A program made the position numbers and the translations under genes. This document shows positions 61,077 through 64,000 of a stretch of 64,000 nucleotides of DNA, piece after piece. Position 1 is the first letter of the stretch. Every line of letters starts with the position of its first letter. The stretch comes from DASXHZ01 sp036488085. Lineage in GTDB: Bacteria > Acidobacteriota > Thermoanaerobaculia > Gp7-AA8. Below the pieces are notes generated by a model. The model ran no database searches and was not told the origin of the DNA. It saw nothing but the letters and a program-made list of their open reading frames with translations. The stretch covers positions 8,289 to 72,288 of the forward strand of contig DASXHZ010000043.1 in NCBI GenBank assembly GCA_036488085.1, read 5' to 3'.

Positions 61077-62591
61077 CTACCCGTTCGCGATGATCTCCTT
61101 CAACATCGTGTCCTGCAGGTTGTAAATCGCGTAGACGCCGACGTGATAGCGGTTGAAGACGAACGAGAACGCGTAGATCTTGCCGCTGTGAGCGTGGACG
61201 TAGCCCGACAGGCCGACCACGCCGACGATATAGCCAGTCTTGGCGTAGACCTGCCGCGCGTACGGCGCGGCGCGCAAACGGTGGCCGAACTTCGAGTCGG
61301 GATCGCCGGAGTACGGGAGCGACGAGACGAAGTCCTCGCGCCACGGGCTGCTCCACATGTAACGCAGCAGGTGAATGAATGCATTCGCCGAGGCGCGGTT
61401 GTCGCGCGACATGCCCGAGCCATCGGCTTGGTGGTACTCGTTGGCCGGAACGCCGATCTTGCCGGTCAGCCACTCGGTCACGGCCGACGTCCCCGCGCTC
61501 CACGATCCCTCGTGCTTCGTCTCGGCGCCGATCATCTTCACGACCTGCTCGGCGTACGTGTTCTGGCTCTTCTTGTTGATGACGTAGACGAGGATGTTGA
61601 GCGGCGTCGAGTGCTGAGCGACGGCCGTCCAGCCCGGACGCTCGTCGTGCGGCGTGATGACGATCTGGCCGTCGATCTTGAGGCCATCGCGCGCGAACGT
61701 CTCGTTCGTCACGGTCGCGAAATACTGGATCGGGTTCTCGACCGTCACGAAAACTTCGGTGGCACCGGAACGCGACGGCACCCCGCCCCGCACGATGACC
61801 GTGTTCGTCCGGAGGATGCGTGTGATGAACGGCAGCCCGCGCCCGGTGACGCAGTTGTTCTGCACCTGAAGGAAGTTCGTCGGCGGCTCGAGCTGCACCA
61901 CACACTGCTTGCCTGGCTTACTCGGGAGCACGCGGACTTGCGCGCATCCCTCCTGCATCGAGAACGCCGACACCGGCGCCTCGTACCAGTTGACGAGCTG
62001 GTTGGTCGGCCAGGTCGGATGGATGTACTCGGTGTCCATGTAGCCGTATTCGAAGATCAGGTTCCCCTTGATCGTCTTGATGCCGGCGCGCTTGATGTCG
62101 CTCACCCACTCGTCGATGACGGCGGTGGCGTGGCCGTCGTGAAAGCGTCCGCCGATGGTCGGGTCGCCGTGGCCGACGATCTTGAGGTCGCCGTCGAGCG
62201 TGCCGTCGTTCCCGATGGCGCCGTGGCGGTAGACGGTGGTCGTGACCTCGAACGTAGGCTTGAGGAGATCGATCGAAGCCGCGGTCGTGAAGAGCTTCAT
62301 GTTCGACGCGGGGGCGAGCGGCAGGTGCGGATCGCGCTCGGCGATGACGTTGCCGCTGTCGACTTCGACGACCTGGAGGCTCGCGTCGGACGACCGCGCG
62401 ACGGAGCCGGTCATGAGCGAGTTGAGCCGCTCCTGCAGGTTCCCGCCGACGGCGACGTCGGCCGGCGCGGCGGGGGCAGCCTTTCGCGCCCGCGCGCGGC
62501 GGCGTTTCGCCGTTGCTCCGTCGGCGATTTGCAAATTGGTGATGAGGAAGAGAAGCGCGATGACCAGCGCGCGCAAACGACTCGGCGACAT
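61077..62591 (-). CDS. dacB: D-alanyl-D-alanine carboxypeptidase/endopeptidase (PBP4, DacB type)
   Basis: About 504 residues of the peptidase S13 family that cuts D-Ala-D-Ala or cross-links in peptidoglycan. Signal peptide (RLRALVIALLFLITNLQIADG), then a basic linker (KRRRARARKAA). SxxK in APASNMKLFTT, SxN in DGSGMSRDNR, KTG in VYAKTGYIVG. ATG 62591; an upstream ATG at 62624 is in frame. It lies between RNase Z and the TPR gene, all minus strand. Confidence 0.95.
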   Translation of the reverse strand: MSPSRLRALVIALLFLITNLQIADGATAKRRRARARKAAPAAPADVAVGGNLQERLNSLMTGSVARSSDASLQVVEVDSGNVIAERDPHLPLAPASNMKLFTTAASIDLLKPTFEVTTTVYRHGAIGNDGTLDGDLKIVGHGDPTIGGRFHDGHATAVIDEWVSDIKRAGIKTIKGNLIFEYGYMDTEYIHPTWPTNQLVNWYEAPVSAFSMQEGCAQVRVLPSKPGKQCVVQLEPPTNFLQVQNNCVTGRGLPFITRILRTNTVIVRGGVPSRSGATEVFVTVENPIQYFATVTNETFARDGLKIDGQIVITPHDERPGWTAVAQHSTPLNILVYVINKKSQNTYAEQVVKMIGAETKHEGSWSAGTSAVTEWLTGKIGVPANEYHQADGSGMSRDNRASANAFIHLLRYMWSSPWREDFVSSLPYSGDPDSKFGHRLRAAPYARQVYAKTGYIVGVVGLSGYVHAHSGKIYAFSFVFNRYHVGVYAIYNLQDTMLKEIIANG

Positions 62592-62629
62592 TCGATCGGA
62601 GGATAACTGCAAATTCGGTGACACGACCG

Positions 62630-63493
62630 CTACAACCGGTCGAACGGCTCCGGAAACGCGAGCCGCAGACGGTCGTGAAGAACGCTCGGGCAGACCTCGC
62701 GCAACTGCTCCACGATGCCCGCCGGGGAGTAGCGCTTGGAAAAGTGCGTCAGGAGAATCAGTCGGTTCTCGAAGCGATCGGCGACCCGGACTATGTCGTT
62801 GAAGTGGATGTGCCGGTACCGTGCCGCGCGCTCCTCATGCCCCGGCGCGATGAACGAACATTCGATCATCAACACCTCGGCTTTGAAGAGCGCCGGCGCT
62901 GCGTCAAAGATCTTCGCGTCGGTGTCGCCGGTGTAGAAGAGCATCGAAACGTCGGCTTCGTCGTGAATGCTCTTCCCGCTTTGCCGCAACGCGGCGAGCT
63001 GGAAGCCGTCGAGGCCCGCGAACTCGGGCAGAAGGTGATGGCGCCGCTCGATGATCTCGTACCCGCGCGCCGGCATGCGATGCGTCGACTGATGCGCGCG
63101 CAGCAGGTGCGTCCGCCCCAGGCGGTAGGTATCGTTTGGCGCGAGGCCGATCAGCTCGATGTCGTAATTCGTCCCCTCCAGTCGCTCATGGATCTTCATC
63201 AGCTCACGAAAATCCTCCAGCGCCTCGGACGGCACGAAGACGTTGCCGCCCGTCATCCGCTGCAGGCGACGCTGGCCCGCATAGAACGGAATCCCCGCCG
63301 CGTGATCGAGGTGCGCATGCGTGACGAGGATGTTCGGCGTCCCAATCAGGAAATCGGGGCAGCGCCCAACGTCGAGCGCAATCCCGAGCTCCCGAACGCG
63401 AAAGTACGACTCGTGCCCGGCGCGCGAACGCCCCTCGATCGTGAAGTGCTCGGTGCGGAGAGTGATGTCGTTCACCGATGAGTCTTTTATCAT
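62630..63493 (-). CDS. rnz: Ribonuclease Z-like metallo-beta-lactamase fold protein
   Basis: A 287-residue MBL-fold enzyme. Metal motif HAHLDH in LVTHAHLDHAAG, Asp in LFYTGDTDAK and the tRNase Z-like THFSKRYSPAG near the C-terminus. tRNase Z removes the 3' trailer of tRNA precursors; the THFS.RY motif supports that more than general hydrolases. It lacks the exosite arm seen in long forms. 8 bp from the divergent gene at 63502. Confidence 0.85.
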   Translation of the reverse strand: MIKDSSVNDITLRTEHFTIEGRSRAGHESYFRVRELGIALDVGRCPDFLIGTPNILVTHAHLDHAAGIPFYAGQRRLQRMTGGNVFVPSEALEDFRELMKIHERLEGTNYDIELIGLAPNDTYRLGRTHLLRAHQSTHRMPARGYEIIERRHHLLPEFAGLDGFQLAALRQSGKSIHDEADVSMLFYTGDTDAKIFDAAPALFKAEVLMIECSFIAPGHEERAARYRHIHFNDIVRVADRFENRLILLTHFSKRYSPAGIVEQLREVCPSVLHDRLRLAFPEPFDRL

Positions 63494-63501
63494 CGCGGCG
63501 C

Positions 63502-64000
63502 GTGAAGCGTTCTTACGTCCTTACCGGTCTGGTCATCCTCGTCGCGCTGGTGTTCGGCAGCGTGGCGACGCATGGGTTCATCAACTACGACGATCCGGAC
63601 TATTTGTCGGGGGCGCGCGAAGGGATTCGTAACGCGTTCACGTCGCTCAAGCCGTTCTACTGGCAGCCGCTGACGTGGCTCTCGCTGATGCTCGATGTCC
63701 GGCTCTTCGGAGTGCGGCCGGGCGCGATGCTCGTCGAGAACGTGCTGCTGCATGCGATCAGCGCGCTGTTGCTGTTCCTGACGTTTTTCGCGGCTACGAA
63801 GAACGTCAACCGGTCGGCCGCGGTCGCCGCGATCTGGGCGGTGCATCCGTTGCGCGTCGAGTCGGTCGCGTGGGCCGCGGAGCGGAAGGACGTGCTATCC
63901 ACCCTCTTCTTCATCGCCGCGATGCTCGCGTACGTGTGTAGCGCCGCCGACTCGGCGGAGTCGTGGTCTCGCCGCCGAGTCGGCGGCGCTACACTGGTCG
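63502..64000 (+). CDS. TMTC-like polytopic membrane protein (C-terminus beyond window)
   Basis: The reading frame begins at GTG 63502 and runs off the edge (about 166 codons seen). Sequence: GLVILVALVFGSVATHGFINYDDPDYL, QPLTWLSLMLDVRLFG, LLHAISALLLFLTFFA and WAVHPLRVESVAWAAERKDVLSTLFFIAAM. This pattern (a D-x-D-like YDDPDY loop and HPLRVESVAW.AERKD) matches bacterial TMTC/O-mannosyltransferase-like proteins that end in TPRs. An in-frame palindromic element begins right after MLAYV. Confidence 0.85.
   Translation, partial: MKRSYVLTGLVILVALVFGSVATHGFINYDDPDYLSGAREGIRNAFTSLKPFYWQPLTWLSLMLDVRLFGVRPGAMLVENVLLHAISALLLFLTFFAATKNVNRSAAVAAIWAVHPLRVESVAWAAERKDVLSTLFFIAAMLAYVCSAADSAESWSRRRVGGATLV
63936..63994. 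repeat. Nested palindrome inside the TMTC-like gene
   Basis: The arms 63936-63958 and 63972-63994 are perfect 23-nt inverted copies (GTGTAGCGCC at the outside), with a 13-nt loop. Each arm holds an inner palindrome, CCGCCGA-C-TCGGCGG. It is in frame, encoding CSAADSAESWSRRRVGG where homologues have a short loop. Confidence 0.92.

Overview
The window is a high-GC, densely packed bacterial chromosome segment from a diderm (Gram-negative type) organism: it encodes a TonB-dependent receptor, a SurA-like periplasmic chaperone, an alpha-2-macroglobulin/PBP1C pair and several lipoproteins. The gene mix, together with HrcA/CIRCE heat-shock control, TPR proteins of the HMPSHIF type and TMTC-like proteins, suggests an acidobacterium-like lineage. 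This is an inference from gene content; no rRNA or tRNA gene is present to confirm it. Both ends cut through genes: a giant secreted protein on the left and a membrane protein on the right.

Layout. 0-12 kb (minus): an operon of alpha-2-macroglobulin, penicillin-binding protein 1C and a very large secreted protein (beta-solenoid-like region plus DUF11 domains). 12-13 kb: a DUF433/DUF5615 toxin-antitoxin pair whose toxin gene is broken, then a CDGSH protein. 13-25 kb: a GAF-PAS-GGDEF-EAL protein, lipoproteins, a hydrolase, a glycosyltransferase, an AmpG-like transporter, rsmE, citrate synthase and a truncated PIN toxin. 25-30.5 kb (minus): the heat-shock operon hrcA-grpE-dnaK-dnaJ-prmA with a CIRCE operator. 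30.5-36 kb: a SurA-type chaperone, a PEGA protein and a four-gene partner-switching signalling cassette (PP2C phosphatase, ATPase kinase, STAS protein, Ser/Thr kinase-receiver). 36-37.8 kb: an endonuclease III-like gene and a gene-poor stretch with a 43-bp tandem array and palindromic elements. 38-45.4 kb (minus): a reductase-like protein, a MOSC protein, then an NCS2 permease, a TonB receptor carrying one CxxCH motif, and a TPR protein fused to a PhnD-like binding domain. 45-64 kb: ligA, an O-methyltransferase, a SPOUT methyltransferase, a PLP decarboxylase, an MFS transporter, TPR and FG-GAP proteins, a small cytochrome c, an M23 peptidase, a ParE-type toxin-antitoxin pair, guaB, a PBP4-type carboxypeptidase, RNase Z and a TMTC-like protein.

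The most unusual feature is the number and variety of palindromic elements. Some lie inside protein genes without breaking the frame (20.7, 40.2 and 49.3 kb share one element; 8.2 kb and 63.9 kb carry two others). Three intergenic hairpins (6.3, 41.9 and 44.1 kb) have arms built from tandem 7-mers, unrelated in sequence but alike in plan, each filling the spacer between the stop of one gene and the start of the next on the same strand. Others (24.9, 36.1, 37.6, 49.8 and 54.2 kb) are nested or long palindromes between genes. With the 43-bp array at 37 kb they suggest a genome repeatedly seeded by small non-autonomous repeats.
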